This document shows positions 27,402 to 37,816 of a stretch of DNA of 64,000 nucleotides, one piece after another. The notes under the pieces are model-generated. The model was not told the origin of the DNA. It did no database searches and was given only the letters and a program-made list of their open reading frames with translations. Position 1 is the stretch's first letter. Every line of letters starts with the position of its first letter. The position numbers and the translations under genes were made by a program. Origin of the DNA: Melioribacteraceae bacterium 4301-Me (GTDB taxonomy: Bacteria > Bacteroidota > Ignavibacteria > Ignavibacteriales > Melioribacteraceae); the NCBI GenBank assembly GCA_041538185.1, contig JBGORM010000004.1:124001-188000 (forward strand), in the 5' to 3' direction.

Positions 27402-28916
27402 TTACATGCCTAAAATAGTTATGCAGCTTTTTGCTAAAGCTACTAATGGTGTAAAATAAATCCCAAATACAAAAACGGGAATTAAAAGCACCAGTACAAG
27501 GATCGTATTGGGCTTCGAAGTTTTTACTTCAGGTATTGGCGTTTGGGGTTTTGTAAGGTACATGTGCTTTAACACTCTCACATAATAATAAAGAGAAACA
27601 ACAGTGTTAAGGAGAGCAATAACAGCCAAGCCAATCATATTAGCGTCGACCAAAGCAACGAACAAATACAATTTTCCAATAAAACCAGCTGTAGGCGGTA
27701 AACCGGTTAATGAAATAAGAAATATAGCAAGCGAAGCTGCTAAGAAGGGTGAAGAGTATCCGAGGCCGTCATAGTCATCAATTTGTTCTGAGTTGATTTT
27801 ATTTGCAATCAGCATTACGACAAGAAATGCACCAAGGTTCATCAGTAAATAAACTGCAAAATAAATTAGCATGGCAATTAAGCCTTGGTTAGAAAGAGTA
27901 GCTAGTCCTAGTAAAATATATCCTGCATGGGCAATACTAGAATAGGCAAGCATTCTTTTCAAATTATCTTGCCATAAAGCTGAAAAGTTACCAAGTGTCA
28001 TAGTAAGTATTGATATAACCACAATTAAAGTTTTCCAATCGAAAACCTGAATTAGCTGCCAGAAACCTGATGTATCTATATATGATACGAATGTAGTTTT
28101 GACAAATCTAATTAATAGTGCAAAGCCGGCGGCTTTGCTGGCAACTGATAAAAATGCTGTAATAGTAATTGGTGCACCTTCGTAAACATCCGGCGTCCAA
28201 AAGTGGAAAGGTGCAGAGGAAATTTTATATCCAATCCCGGCAAAAATAAGTATAATTGCAAATGCAAAAGTGTATAAGTTTAGATGAGGTATTTGGATTA
28301 ATGAATTAATCAAATACAGGTTCGTTGTACCTGTTAATCCATAAACTAAAGAAATGCCAAATAACATTAATCCTGAAGAAACAGCACCGTAAATCAAGTA
28401 CTTAAGAGAAGCTTCGCTGTTTCTTTCTCTCAATTTGGTAAAACCAGCCAGTACGTAAGAAGATAAGGACAATAATTCGAGTGAAAGGTAAATTAGAATC
28501 AAATCAGTTGCAGAAATCATAAAAAGCATACCGAGCACCATCCCAAATATCAAAGCATAATATTCGCCAATTCGATCAAAAGTTTTTTTAATTTCATCTG
28601 AAGCGAAAGAAAAGAAAACAATAATAATAGAGGCGACAATGACAATTAATTTGAAAAAACTTCCGAATTGATCTATTGTAACCATACCATAATTTCTGTA
28701 CGATTCACTATTAGGCGAGAAAGCAAATCCACTTAATGAAAATTGTTTAATTATAAAAAAGCTTGCTGCAATTAATCCAAGCAAAGCGATATAAGGTATA
28801 ATTTTCTTATTATGCTTAAAGACCAAATCAAAGATTACTAAAACCACTAATGCAATTGACAAAGTCAATTCGGGTAAAATTAAATTCAATGAATGTGATA
28901 AGTTACTTAGTTCCAT
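27402..28916 (-). CDS. nuoN: Complex I subunit N
   Basis: 504 residues, an antiporter-like proton-pumping membrane subunit with ~14 helices. The blocks LIYLSLELLSLSSYVLAGF, SASLKYLIYGAVSSG-type sequence, APFHFWTPDVYEGAP and GLPPTAGFIGKLYLF are NuoN-specific. It is the last gene of the 11-gene operon, 6 bp after nuoM. No hairpin terminator was recognised in the 155 bp before rrf2, so some read-through into the Fe-S genes is possible. Confidence 0.96.
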   Translation of the reverse strand: MELSNLSHSLNLILPELTLSIALVVLVIFDLVFKHNKKIIPYIALLGLIAASFFIIKQFSLSGFAFSPNSESYRNYGMVTIDQFGSFFKLIVIVASIIIVFFSFASDEIKKTFDRIGEYYALIFGMVLGMLFMISATDLILIYLSLELLSLSSYVLAGFTKLRERNSEASLKYLIYGAVSSGLMLFGISLVYGLTGTTNLYLINSLIQIPHLNLYTFAFAIILIFAGIGYKISSAPFHFWTPDVYEGAPITITAFLSVASKAAGFALLIRFVKTTFVSYIDTSGFWQLIQVFDWKTLIVVISILTMTLGNFSALWQDNLKRMLAYSSIAHAGYILLGLATLSNQGLIAMLIYFAVYLLMNLGAFLVVMLIANKINSEQIDDYDGLGYSSPFLAASLAIFLISLTGLPPTAGFIGKLYLFVALVDANMIGLAVIALLNTVVSLYYYVRVLKHMYLTKPQTPIPEVKTSKPNTILVLVLLIPVFVFGIYFTPLVALAKSCITILGM

Positions 28917-28922
28917 TCTGTA

Positions 28923-30527
28923 TTATAATCCACCTAATGTTAAAGTGTGTATTCCGTTGTTTACTACATTAACTAAAGTATTTACTGAGGTATTCATAAT
29001 ATCCAACATAGCAGATGGGTAAACTCCCAAGAAAATAATGATAATTGTTAATGGTATAAACATTACATACTCTCTCGGTTCTAAGTCCGGCAGCGATGCC
29101 CATTTTTCATTAAGTTTACCTAAAAATACTCTTTGTAAGGTCCATAGCATATAACCTGCGCCCAATAGAATTCCGAGGGTTGAAATTATTGTTAGAATTC
29201 TTATAGAGTTTATACTAAAAGCTCCAATAAAAACAAGAGCTTCAGAGATAAAGCCGCTTAAACTTGGTAGACCAATTGCGGCAAAGAAAGCGACGGTAAC
29301 AAAACCTGTATAAGCTGGCATTTGGACAGCTAAACCGCCAAAATCATCTAAGCCTCTTGTATGTGCACGGTCGTATACCACACCAACAATTAAGAAGAGC
29401 ATGGCGGTAATTGTACCATGATTAAACATTTGTAGAACGGCACCATTTGTCCCAGTAGTTGTTAATGATGCCATGCCAAGCAAAACATAGCCCATATGTG
29501 AGATAGAAGAGTAAGCAATAAGTTTTTTGAAATCTTTTTGAGCCATTGCTACGAGAGCACCATAAATAATATTTATCATTCCAAAAAGTGCGATGTACCA
29601 CATTAAGTCTCTCGTAATTTCTGGAAAAATTGGGTAGCTGACTCTTAGTATGCCGTATGTTCCCATTTTTAATAATACGCCCGCAAGAATTACACTAATA
29701 GGTGTAGGAGCTTCAACGTGAGCGTCGGGCAACCAAGTATGGAATGGGAACATAGGTATTTTAATTGCAAAGCCAACAAAAAGGGCAATGTATGCAATAA
29801 ATCTTAAGTTATGTGGATTAATAGGGGAAAGAATTCCAGTTGCAGTATAATTTTTAGGATTCATTAGTTCCAATAAGTTAAATGTAAATACTTTAGTGCC
29901 ATTGGCAAGAGTTTCTTGAGCACTAAAGTATAATCCAATCATTACTAACAAAATAAAAACACTTCCAAACAAAGTATAGATAAAGAACTTAATTGCAGCA
30001 TATTCTTTTCGTGGACCGCCCCAGATACCAATCAAGAAATACATAGGCAGCAGCATTAATTCCCAAAAGATATAGAATAAGAAAAAGTCCAATGCTACGA
30101 AGACACCCATCATTCCAGTATCTAAGAGAAGGAACATTAAGAAATAGCCTTTAACAGCTTTTTCAATATTCCACGAAGAGATAGTAGCTATTAAGCTTAT
30201 GATGGCAGTTAACAAGATTAACGGCATACTAATTCCATCTATACCGAGGAAATAATCAATTTTTACAGTACCTAACCAGGAAATACCACTAATTTCAATC
30301 CATCTAAACTTTTCAACGAATTGAAATGATTTTGCATCGAAAACTCCAGCTGCCGAATAGTTGTAATTTGCCAACAATATTACTGCCAAAAGTACTTGTA
30401 TGGCTGTAATTATTAATGCAGTGTAACGGATTGGTCTATATTGATCTTTCGGCAAAAATAGAATAATGACCATTCCTAAGATTGGTAAAAATGTTATTAG
30501 TGTTAATATCGGAAATCCACTCATCAT
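28923..30527 (-). CDS. nuoM: Complex I subunit M
   Basis: 534 residues. Antiporter-like subunit with the conserved FFIFWELMLLPMYFLIG-like helix (here FYIFWELMLLPMYF, containing the key Glu), the Lys-bearing KFFIYTLFGS segment, FPFHTWLPDAHVEAPT and GLPSLSGFISEALVF. It is one of three Mrp-type pumping modules in the operon. The ATG is 34 bp after nuoL. Confidence 0.96.
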   Translation of the reverse strand: MMSGFPILTLITFLPILGMVIILFLPKDQYRPIRYTALIITAIQVLLAVILLANYNYSAAGVFDAKSFQFVEKFRWIEISGISWLGTVKIDYFLGIDGISMPLILLTAIISLIATISSWNIEKAVKGYFLMFLLLDTGMMGVFVALDFFLFYIFWELMLLPMYFLIGIWGGPRKEYAAIKFFIYTLFGSVFILLVMIGLYFSAQETLANGTKVFTFNLLELMNPKNYTATGILSPINPHNLRFIAYIALFVGFAIKIPMFPFHTWLPDAHVEAPTPISVILAGVLLKMGTYGILRVSYPIFPEITRDLMWYIALFGMINIIYGALVAMAQKDFKKLIAYSSISHMGYVLLGMASLTTTGTNGAVLQMFNHGTITAMLFLIVGVVYDRAHTRGLDDFGGLAVQMPAYTGFVTVAFFAAIGLPSLSGFISEALVFIGAFSINSIRILTIISTLGILLGAGYMLWTLQRVFLGKLNEKWASLPDLEPREYVMFIPLTIIIIFLGVYPSAMLDIMNTSVNTLVNVVNNGIHTLTLGGL

Positions 30528-30561
30528 CAGTTACCTATTTTTATAAACTTTTAATTTGTTA

Positions 30562-32649
30562 TCAAAACGGCTTAAAAATTAGCAGAAGTATAATTATTGA
30601 AAAAACTATAAAAACAATATATGTCTGCACTTTTCCTGTCTGCATTCTTTTGAATGATAATCCAATAAAACCGCTAAAAAAAGCTGAGAAGTTAACTAAT
30701 CCGTCAACTACGTAAGTATCGAACAAGCCACTTAATTTAGAAGTTAACTTAGTCAAATAGCCAGCACCATTTACTATGCCATCGACAATAACGTTATCAA
30801 TCCAGGCTAATATTTTACTCAAACCAATTGTACCAGCAACTGCTGTTGCATGGTATATTTCATCAAGATACCATTTATTAAGCGATAAATTGTATAAAGG
30901 TTTTAAGTTTTCAGCTAATTTATCTGCATCAATCTTTTTCCACTGATACATAGTATATGCTAAAAGGATGCCTAATCCAGCAAGGACAAGAGACAACAGC
31001 ATAGTTGGAAAATGTGCCCAGTGCAGAGTTTCAGTGTATATTTCAGAATGAATAAATTCTTTGGCAGGTATGACGTGATTTCCTGCGGTTTCAATCATAA
31101 AGCTAAACTGTGAATTAGCTGGAGCTACAGTATGTGGTGTTTTAATCCATGATAAAAACCAGCCGGCCTCTGGAGATAAAGGATTTGGTGTATACCAAAT
31201 AAATATTGACAGAACAGCCAAAACAACTAAGGGTGCTGCCATTACAAATTTTGATTCATGGGCGTGTTCATATTTTTCCAGGTTGCGCGGTTTACCATGA
31301 AATGTAATTATTACGAGTCGAAACATATAAAAAGCTGTCATCAGAGCGACAAGGAAACCGAAAGCAGGGATGAGCCAATGTCCTGTTAATTTACCAAATG
31401 CAAGAGTACCTGCCAGGATTCCATCTTTACTTAAAAATCCAGACGTCAGTGGAATTCCCGAAATTGCCAATGAAGAAATTAAAAAAGTAGCATAAGTCAA
31501 TGGCATTTTTTTTCGTAAGCCGCCCATCTGGCGAATGTCTTGTTCATGATGCATAGCATGAATTACTGAGCCTGACCCCAAAAATAAATTTGCTTTAAAA
31601 AAAGCATGAGTAACAAGATGAAAGAAAGCAAATGCATAAGCTCCCACTCCAACTGACATTACCATATAACCAAGTTGACTGACAGTAGAATAAGCTAAAA
31701 CTTTTTTAATATCATTTTGTGTGAGTGCTATAGTAGCAGAGATAAACGAAGTAAAAGCGCCGACTACTGCGATAGTTAGCATGGCATCGGCAGTTAGCAT
31801 AACAAAAATTCTAACGAGCAGATAAACTCCAGCTGCAACCATTGTAGCCGCATGAATTAAAGCGCTGACGGGAGTAGGACCTTCCATTGCGTCGGGCAAC
31901 CAAACGTGAAGAGGGAATTGAGCCGATTTTCCTACAGCTCCCATAAACACCAAAATACCTGCAGCTGTTAACCATGCTGTGCTATTAAATGGTAAATGAC
32001 CTGAAGAAATTTGATTAAAAATTGTATCGAAAGTGAAAGTCTTGTAGTTGAAAAAAAGAATTAAAATGCCAATAAACATTCCTATATCACCAATTCGGTT
32101 GACAAGAAATGCTTTTTTAGCCGCATCCGAAGCTGATTTTTTTTCAAACCAAAAACCAATTAATAAGTATGAAGAAAGTCCAACTAATTCCCAAAAAATA
32201 TACATCATCAAAAAATTATGGGTCAAAACAATGCCGAGCATTGAGAAGGTAAAAATTCCAAGGTAAGCGAAGTAACGATTGTATCTTTTATCGCCGTGCA
32301 TGTATTCAACAGAAAATAAGTGAACAAGGAAGCTGATTATATAAACAACAAGCATCATTAATGCCGCAACATTATCTATTTTTATTCCAAGTTCTACAAA
32401 ATAGCGAGTAGGTGAATTACTTGCTCCTATAGCAAACCATTGAAAAGCTGATATAATATTTTGGTCGTCGTAATAATTTAATTTAATGAAGCAGACAATA
32501 ATAGAAATTAATAGTCCAATCCCAGTAATTGCGACTTCAAACCAATAGACTTTTGGAAATTTTTTGCCAGAAAAGAGAGTGATAGCAAATCCAGCAAGCG
32601 GAATAAAAAGTGAAATTACTGAAAGTAATATAATAGTATGTTCATTCAT
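30562..32649 (-). CDS. nuoL: Complex I subunit L
   Basis: 695 residues, slightly longer than the E. coli form. It has the NuoL blocks MYIFWELVGLSSYLLIGFW, FPLHVWLPDAMEGPTPVSAL, STVSQLGYMVMSVGVG and the C-terminal region NKWYLDEIYHATAVAG that precedes the long lateral helix and last membrane segment. A ~60-residue loop near residues 490-550 (HESKFVMAAP ... WAHFPTML) is less conserved. It starts 1 bp after nuoK ends. Confidence 0.96.
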   Translation of the reverse strand: MNEHTIILLSVISLFIPLAGFAITLFSGKKFPKVYWFEVAITGIGLLISIIVCFIKLNYYDDQNIISAFQWFAIGASNSPTRYFVELGIKIDNVAALMMLVVYIISFLVHLFSVEYMHGDKRYNRYFAYLGIFTFSMLGIVLTHNFLMMYIFWELVGLSSYLLIGFWFEKKSASDAAKKAFLVNRIGDIGMFIGILILFFNYKTFTFDTIFNQISSGHLPFNSTAWLTAAGILVFMGAVGKSAQFPLHVWLPDAMEGPTPVSALIHAATMVAAGVYLLVRIFVMLTADAMLTIAVVGAFTSFISATIALTQNDIKKVLAYSTVSQLGYMVMSVGVGAYAFAFFHLVTHAFFKANLFLGSGSVIHAMHHEQDIRQMGGLRKKMPLTYATFLISSLAISGIPLTSGFLSKDGILAGTLAFGKLTGHWLIPAFGFLVALMTAFYMFRLVIITFHGKPRNLEKYEHAHESKFVMAAPLVVLAVLSIFIWYTPNPLSPEAGWFLSWIKTPHTVAPANSQFSFMIETAGNHVIPAKEFIHSEIYTETLHWAHFPTMLLSLVLAGLGILLAYTMYQWKKIDADKLAENLKPLYNLSLNKWYLDEIYHATAVAGTIGLSKILAWIDNVIVDGIVNGAGYLTKLTSKLSGLFDTYVVDGLVNFSAFFSGFIGLSFKRMQTGKVQTYIVFIVFSIIILLLIFKPF

Positions 32650-32650
32650 A

Positions 32651-32965
32651 TTATTCTTTTAGGTTATCGATTTCATCAATATTTACATGAGTGAATGTTT
32701 TATATATGTTAAGAACAATAGCAAGAGCAATAGCAGCCTCGGCAGCAGCAAGTATAATTATAAACAATGCTATTATTTGTCCACCTAAACCAAAATTGCC
32801 GAACTTCGAGAAAGCGATAAAATTAATATTGGCCGAGTTTAGAATTAGTTCAACACCCATCAATACCATAATCGCATTTTTTCTTGTTACAATGGCATAA
32901 ATGCCCATAGAAAATAGTATTGTGCTAACAATTAGAAAATGTGTTAATCCAACATGAAGGCTCAT
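32651..32965 (-). CDS. nuoK: Complex I subunit K
   Basis: 104 residues and three membrane helices. The two buried glutamates of the proton path lie in VLMGVELILNSANINF and ILAAAEAAIALAIVL, the standard NuoK pattern. Spacing is 18 bp to nuoJ and 1 bp to nuoL. Confidence 0.96.
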   Translation of the reverse strand: MSLHVGLTHFLIVSTILFSMGIYAIVTRKNAIMVLMGVELILNSANINFIAFSKFGNFGLGGQIIALFIIILAAAEAAIALAIVLNIYKTFTHVNIDEIDNLKE

Positions 32966-32983
32966 ATAATTTCACTTTTATTT

Positions 32984-33481
32984 TTATTCTTGTTCTCTTC
33001 TTGCTATAGATGCAGCGCCAATTAAGACAATTAATAAGAGAATTCCAAGCAATTCAAAAATTAGTATATAGTCGTTTAATAGTAATTTCCCTAAGGCGGT
33101 TGTAGTTGTAACAGGTGTTTCAGAAGGTTGAGTTTTCCATTCAGTCCAAATCATAGCAGAGGATAAGAGTCCTAATATAATTCCAACTGCAATTGCACCT
33201 GGCAATACGTGGATTGAACCCGTTCTTATGTCAACATTTGTAATTTTATTTGTAAGCATAACGCCGAACAGAAGCAGGATTAAAATGCCGCCCACGTAAA
33301 CAAGAATCTGAACAATTGCGATAAAATCTGCACCGAGCAGCACATAAATTCCAGCCACACCAAAGAAAGTGAACAACAAAGCAAAAGCAGAGTAGATAAT
33401 ATTTCTCGAGGAGACCACCACGAAACCGGAGCTTATTGTAATAGCTGCAAACAGATAAAAAATAATATCGTATAGACTCAT
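32984..33481 (-). CDS. nuoJ: Complex I subunit J
   Basis: 165 residues, five membrane helices. SRNIIYSAFALLFTFFGVAG and VLLGADFIAIVQILVYVGGI (the helix with the pi-bulge in known structures) identify it. The start overlaps the nuoI stop by 4 bases. Confidence 0.95.
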   Translation of the reverse strand: MSLYDIIFYLFAAITISSGFVVVSSRNIIYSAFALLFTFFGVAGIYVLLGADFIAIVQILVYVGGILILLLFGVMLTNKITNVDIRTGSIHVLPGAIAVGIILGLLSSAMIWTEWKTQPSETPVTTTTALGKLLLNDYILIFELLGILLLIVLIGAASIARREQE

Positions 33482-34047
33482 TTATTATCACCTGTCTTTG
33501 GTTGTTCTGTCTTAGTTTTAGCTGCAGCAGTTTTTTGAGCTTCTTTTTCAGCCATATATTTTTCGTAATTTCTTTTCTTCTCTTCAGCTTCTTCTTCTGT
33601 TAGAGTAGCAAACTTATAAACAAGATTTTCTCTTTCATATTCGGAAAATTCATATACGTCTGTCATATAAATACATTCTGTTGGACAAGGGAATACGCAC
33701 AATTGGCAATAACAGCACTTAGCGATATCAATATTAAATTTAGTTACCCACAAAGCTTTCTTTTTACCGTTAGAAGTTAAACCCAAATCTTCACCTGGTA
33801 TTGATTTAACCGTTTCAATTTCAATACAATCTACTGGGCATGCACGTGCACATTGGTCGCAGCCGATACAGTCATCCATATTAACATACAATCTATTTCT
33901 TGCGCGTTCGGGTAAGTTAATTTTTACATCTGGATATTGGATAGTTACTGCCGGTACAAATAAATGCTTAAAGGTAACTTTCATTCCAACTAAGACTGTC
34001 CAGATTCCCTGCCATGTATCTTTAAGATATTGTTTCAATCCGCTCAT
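33478..34047 (-). CDS. nuoI: Complex I subunit I, two 4Fe-4S clusters
   Basis: 189 residues. Two ferredoxin motifs: CIGCDQCARACPVDCIEIE and CCYCQLCVFPCPTECIYM, clusters N6a and N6b, carrying electrons toward NuoB. A charged tail of ~40 residues (TEEEAEEKKRNYEKYMAEKE, then a Lys/Thr/Ala-rich end) extends past the core. Placed between nuoH (8 bp gap) and nuoJ (4-base overlap). Confidence 0.96.
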   Translation of the reverse strand: MSGLKQYLKDTWQGIWTVLVGMKVTFKHLFVPAVTIQYPDVKINLPERARNRLYVNMDDCIGCDQCARACPVDCIEIETVKSIPGEDLGLTSNGKKKALWVTKFNIDIAKCCYCQLCVFPCPTECIYMTDVYEFSEYERENLVYKFATLTEEEAEEKKRNYEKYMAEKEAQKTAAAKTKTEQPKTGDNK

Positions 34048-34055
34048 GTTCTGCT

Positions 34056-35129
34056 CTAACGAAATAAAGTAATAAATCCAACAATAATTAAATTAACAAA
34101 AGAATAAGGTATTAAAAATTTCCAGCATAGGTGCATTAGTTGGTCTACACGGAGCCTTGGTAAAGTCCATCTTAGCCACATTTGAACGAAGACGAAAAAG
34201 ATGCCTTTGCCTGTGAACCAGAAAACCTGCTCAATTGGTACAAGCCAGGGCAGCTTAAATGTATTTCCTAAATAGCCAAAAGGTGATTGATAGCCACCAA
34301 AAAATAGCAGGGTAATAATTGCTGAGACTGCGAACATATTTCCATATTCAGCAAGAAAGAACATTGCGAACTTCATTCCGCTGTATTCAGTGTGATAACC
34401 TGCTACCAGTTCTGATTCGGCTTCAGGAATGTCGAATGGCGTTCTGTTAACTTCTGCTAGTGTACTAATGTAAAGTATTGTAAATCCTACAATCATAAAA
34501 GGAATTAATAAGAATTTTGTAATTCCTGAGCCTGGACCTCCCAATATAAACCAGTTCCAAAAATAAGCTGTTTGCATTTGGCTGAATTTATCTAAGCTAA
34601 GAGTACCTGTAAGCATAACCATTGTTAGAATTACAATCGCGCTTGGAATTTCATAACTTACAATTTGAGCTGCAGACCGCATAGCACCAAGCAGAGCATA
34701 TTTATTATTAGAAGCCCAACCGCCCATTAAAATACCAACTACAACAAAGCTTGATACAGCTATTACGTAGAAAATTCCCACTTCAGCATTGGAGCCTATA
34801 TATTTGCTTGAGAATGGAATTGCTGCGAACGCAGCATAACTACCAGCAAAAACTAAAACTGGTGCAAGGTTAAAAAGCTTTTTGTCAGCTTCTGCGGGTA
34901 TTATATCTTCCTTTTGGATAAGCTTTATAATATCAGCGATTGTTTGCAGTACTCCATGCCAGCCAACTCTCATTGGTCCAAGTCTATCCTGCATATGTGC
35001 AGAAACTTTTCTTTCGAGCCAAACTGCAAAGAGAGCAAAGGGTAGGATAAAGACAAACAAAGGCAGTGCAGCTGCTATAATCCATGCAACTACTTGATTT
35101 CCCAAGATGTTATATAAAATATCGTACAT
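34056..35129 (-). CDS. nuoH: Complex I subunit H
   Basis: 357 residues, eight predicted helices. RKVSAHMQDRLGPMRVGW, ALLGAMRSAAQIVSYE and the quinone-cavity loop STLAEVNRTPFDIPEAESEL followed by YHTEYSG are diagnostic. It forms the quinone entrance with NuoB and NuoD. It follows nuoD with no gap, where E. coli would have nuoE, F and G before it. Confidence 0.97.
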   Translation of the reverse strand: MYDILYNILGNQVVAWIIAAALPLFVFILPFALFAVWLERKVSAHMQDRLGPMRVGWHGVLQTIADIIKLIQKEDIIPAEADKKLFNLAPVLVFAGSYAAFAAIPFSSKYIGSNAEVGIFYVIAVSSFVVVGILMGGWASNNKYALLGAMRSAAQIVSYEIPSAIVILTMVMLTGTLSLDKFSQMQTAYFWNWFILGGPGSGITKFLLIPFMIVGFTILYISTLAEVNRTPFDIPEAESELVAGYHTEYSGMKFAMFFLAEYGNMFAVSAIITLLFFGGYQSPFGYLGNTFKLPWLVPIEQVFWFTGKGIFFVFVQMWLRWTLPRLRVDQLMHLCWKFLIPYSFVNLIIVGFITLFR

Positions 35130-36245
35130 TTACCTGTCCACTTCTCCTAATACAATATCGATACTACCAAGAATTGCTACTACATCGGAGACTAAATGTC
35201 CTTTACATAGTTCACTTAATACAGAAAGGTTGACAAAAGAAGGGGCACGTACCTTTACTCTAAATGGATTTGTTGAGCCGTCGCTTATAATAAAATAACC
35301 AAGTTCACCACGTGGATTCTCAACTCTTCCATAAACCGTTCCTTTAGGGGGTTTTATTCTCTTAGGAATTGCAGCTTGTACGTCTCCCTCTGGGATTTGG
35401 TCGATAGCTTGTTCAATAATCCTTAAGCTTTGTTCCATTTCTTGAACTCGTACATAATAACGATCCCAGCAATCTCCAACAGTTCCCATTAATCCTTGTC
35501 CAACAGGAATATCAAAATCGAATCTGTCATAAATTGAATAAGGGTCATCTTTTCGCAAATCGAATTTTAAGCCGCTTCCTCTTAAGTTAGGTCCAGTTAC
35601 TCCGTAGTTAATAGCAGTTTCTAAAGGCAAAACTCCGATGTTAGCAGTTCTTTCAATGAAAATTTTGTTATATGTTAGTAAGTCGTTAAGCTCCTTAATA
35701 TTAGGTCGATAATAATTAACAAATTCTTTGGTCAATCTTATAAAATCCGGGTGTATATCGTGTGAAAGTCCGCCTACCCACATATAATTATAAAGTAAGC
35801 GAGCGCCACAAGTCATTTCAAAAAGACTTAATATTTTTTCGCGGTCACGGAATAAATAAAGGAAAGGAGTAAATGCACCGAGGTCTAAGCCGTAGGTTCC
35901 CAATGCCACCATGTGAGAAGCAATTCTTTGTAGTTCTCCCATTATTACTCTTATGTATTGAACTCTTTCTGGTACTTCTATACCAAGCAATTTTTCAACA
36001 GTAACAACGTAGCCGAAGTTATTATACATAGAAGCCAAATAATCCATCCTATCCGTATAGGGGATTACTTGGGGATAGGTCATTGCTTCAGCATGTTTTT
36101 CAAAGCAACGATGCAGGTAACCTATATGAGGCGTTACATTTTTTATTAATTCACCTTCGAGTTCTAATTCTAAGCGTAAAACTCCATGGGTGGAAGGATG
36201 CTGAGGACCCATGTTTAAAATCATATGTTCTGTTTTAAGTGCCAT
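35130..36245 (-). CDS. nuoD: Complex I subunit D (49-kDa type)
   Basis: 371 residues. It starts with [20 protein letters not shown]; His in the HPSTHG loop and the Tyr of YMDRMDY-like sequence (here [11 protein letters not shown]) line the quinone site. It ends [12 protein letters not shown], the normal C-terminus. It is a separate gene from nuoC (not fused), 111 bp downstream of it, the largest gap within the operon. Confidence 0.97.
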   Translation of the reverse strand: MALKTEHMILNMGPQHPSTHGVLRLELELEGELIKNVTPHIGYLHRCFEKHAEAMTYPQVIPYTDRMDYLASMYNNFGYVVTVEKLLGIEVPERVQYIRVIMGELQRIASHMVALGTYGLDLGAFTPFLYLFRDREKILSLFEMTCGARLLYNYMWVGGLSHDIHPDFIRLTKEFVNYYRPNIKELNDLLTYNKIFIERTANIGVLPLETAINYGVTGPNLRGSGLKFDLRKDDPYSIYDRFDFDIPVGQGLMGTVGDCWDRYYVRVQEMEQSLRIIEQAIDQIPEGDVQAAIPKRIKPPKGTVYGRVENPRGELGYFIISDGSTNPFRVKVRAPSFVNLSVLSELCKGHLVSDVVAILGSIDIVLGEVDR

Positions 36246-36356
36246 TTTGAGCTAAAAATTAAATCGCCATTTATCTATAAATTTACTGCAATCTTTTTTA
36301 TGAACAACCATAATTAGAACAATTAAACTTTTATAAGGAACAAAAGGCAAAATCAC

Positions 36357-36887
36357 CTAATAGGGTACTTTCATTCCCTGATAAAATTCCGGATTCTTAT
36401 AATCTTTTCTTAATGGATGACCTGCCTCCCAATCATAAGGCATTAAAATTCTTCTTAAATCTGGGTGATGTAAAAATCTAATTCCAATTAAATCAAATGC
36501 CTCTCTTTCATGCCAGTCAGCTGTTTTCCAAACTGATTCGACAGATTCGACCTCAGGATTTTCTCTTGAGGTAGAGACTTTAAGAGTAATTTTATGTTTC
36601 AAAGGAATAGAATAAAGATGGTAGTAAACACTTAATGTTCCGCCTTTGATTGATTCTGTGCCGTCTTCATCTTTTACTCTTTCACCGTTTGCATCATCAA
36701 CACCGGATAGGCACATTAGGCTGTCAAATTTTAACTCCTCGTTATCTCTTAAAAATAAAGCAACTTTATGAATTTGAAGCGGGTCAACCAAAACAATGGG
36801 TTCAACAGGTAAAGCTTTATCTAAAGTTAAAATAGCTTCGCCAAATTCTTTTTTCAGTAGTTCGTAAATTTCCTCAGGAGTTTTCAT
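36357..36887 (-). CDS. nuoC: Complex I subunit C (30-kDa type)
   Basis: 176 residues. The C-terminal family motif is clear: [39 protein letters not shown]. The N-terminal half includes an acidic loop ([16 protein letters not shown]) that is poorly conserved. The ATG overlaps the nuoB stop by 4 bases. Confidence 0.96.
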   Translation of the reverse strand: MKTPEEIYELLKKEFGEAILTLDKALPVEPIVLVDPLQIHKVALFLRDNEELKFDSLMCLSGVDDANGERVKDEDGTESIKGGTLSVYYHLYSIPLKHKITLKVSTSRENPEVESVESVWKTADWHEREAFDLIGIRFLHHPDLRRILMPYDWEAGHPLRKDYKNPEFYQGMKVPY

Positions 36888-37375
36888 GCAGACTTTTTTC
36901 TTAACGATTCATTTCTAATTTTTTCTTGCAGTTTTAATAATCCTTCTAACAAAGCTTCGGGACGAGGTGGGCAGCCTGGAACGTACACATCAACAGGAAT
37001 AACTCTATCTACACCTTTAAGCACATGATAGCCGTGTTCCCAGTAAGGACCGCCGCAATTTGAACAGCTCCCCATAGATATAATATACTTCGGGTCGGGC
37101 ATCTGTTCATACAGCCTTTTAATTCTTAAAGCCATTTTTAAAGTAACAGTCCCTGAAATTATAATTGCATCAGCTTGTCTCGGCGTATTTCGGGGCATTA
37201 CACCAAATCTATCGAAATCATAGTGTGAAGCTGAAGTTGCCATCATTTCAATTGCACAACATGCAAGACCGAAACCAAGCTGCCAAATCGAAGATAATCT
37301 TGCCCAGTTCATTAAATCTTCGACTTTGGCAATCACAATATTATCTTCTGAAAATTCTTTATCTAAAAGTCCCAT
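36884..37375 (-). CDS. nuoB: Complex I subunit B, cluster N2
   Basis: 163 residues. The N2 ligands are all visible: the tandem cysteines in [11 protein letters not shown], one in [12 protein letters not shown] and one in [16 protein letters not shown]. It passes electrons to quinone. It starts 6 bp after nuoA. Confidence 0.97.
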   Translation of the reverse strand: MGLLDKEFSEDNIVIAKVEDLMNWARLSSIWQLGFGLACCAIEMMATSASHYDFDRFGVMPRNTPRQADAIIISGTVTLKMALRIKRLYEQMPDPKYIISMGSCSNCGGPYWEHGYHVLKGVDRVIPVDVYVPGCPPRPEALLEGLLKLQEKIRNESLRKKSA

Positions 37376-37381
37376 CGTATT

Positions 37382-37816
37382 CTAATTTGATTCTAATTGA
37401 ATATTAGTTTCTTTATTGTTGTCAGCCAGCTTTTTTAATTTAGGTGGAACTATTTTTGGTCGCGCCCATTCTAAATCTCCCTTACGCCACTCATAAGCCA
37501 TTCCAAGTCCAAGAATTAGTAAAAATATTAATCCTGCCAAAAAACCATAAATACCATATTCCTTGTAACTTAATGCCCAGGGGAATAATAGTACTACTTC
37601 AACGTCGAAAATTAGAAAAATTAAAGCTACAACATAAAATCTAATATTAAACCTAACCCAAGGCGAACCTTTGGAGTCCTCTCCGCATTCATAAATTTTT
37701 AGTTTTTCAAAGGTCTTTCTATTTGGTCTGATTAATTTGGCGAACAAAATAGCTATAATTACAAAAATTATTGCTAATAATATGAAGACGAAGATTTTTC
37801 CGAATTCTGTAAGCAT
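37382..37816 (-). CDS. nuoA: Complex I subunit A
   Basis: 144 residues with three membrane helices. The conserved loop YECGEDSKGSPWVRFNIRFY and the acidic helix FLIFDVEVVLLFPWAL are typical. First gene of the operon, with a TTGACA-17-TATTTT promoter candidate ~25-55 bp upstream. The C-terminal ~20 residues are a polar extension. Confidence 0.96.
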   Translation of the reverse strand: MLTEFGKIFVFILLAIIFVIIAILFAKLIRPNRKTFEKLKIYECGEDSKGSPWVRFNIRFYVVALIFLIFDVEVVLLFPWALSYKEYGIYGFLAGLIFLLILGLGMAYEWRKGDLEWARPKIVPPKLKKLADNNKETNIQLESN

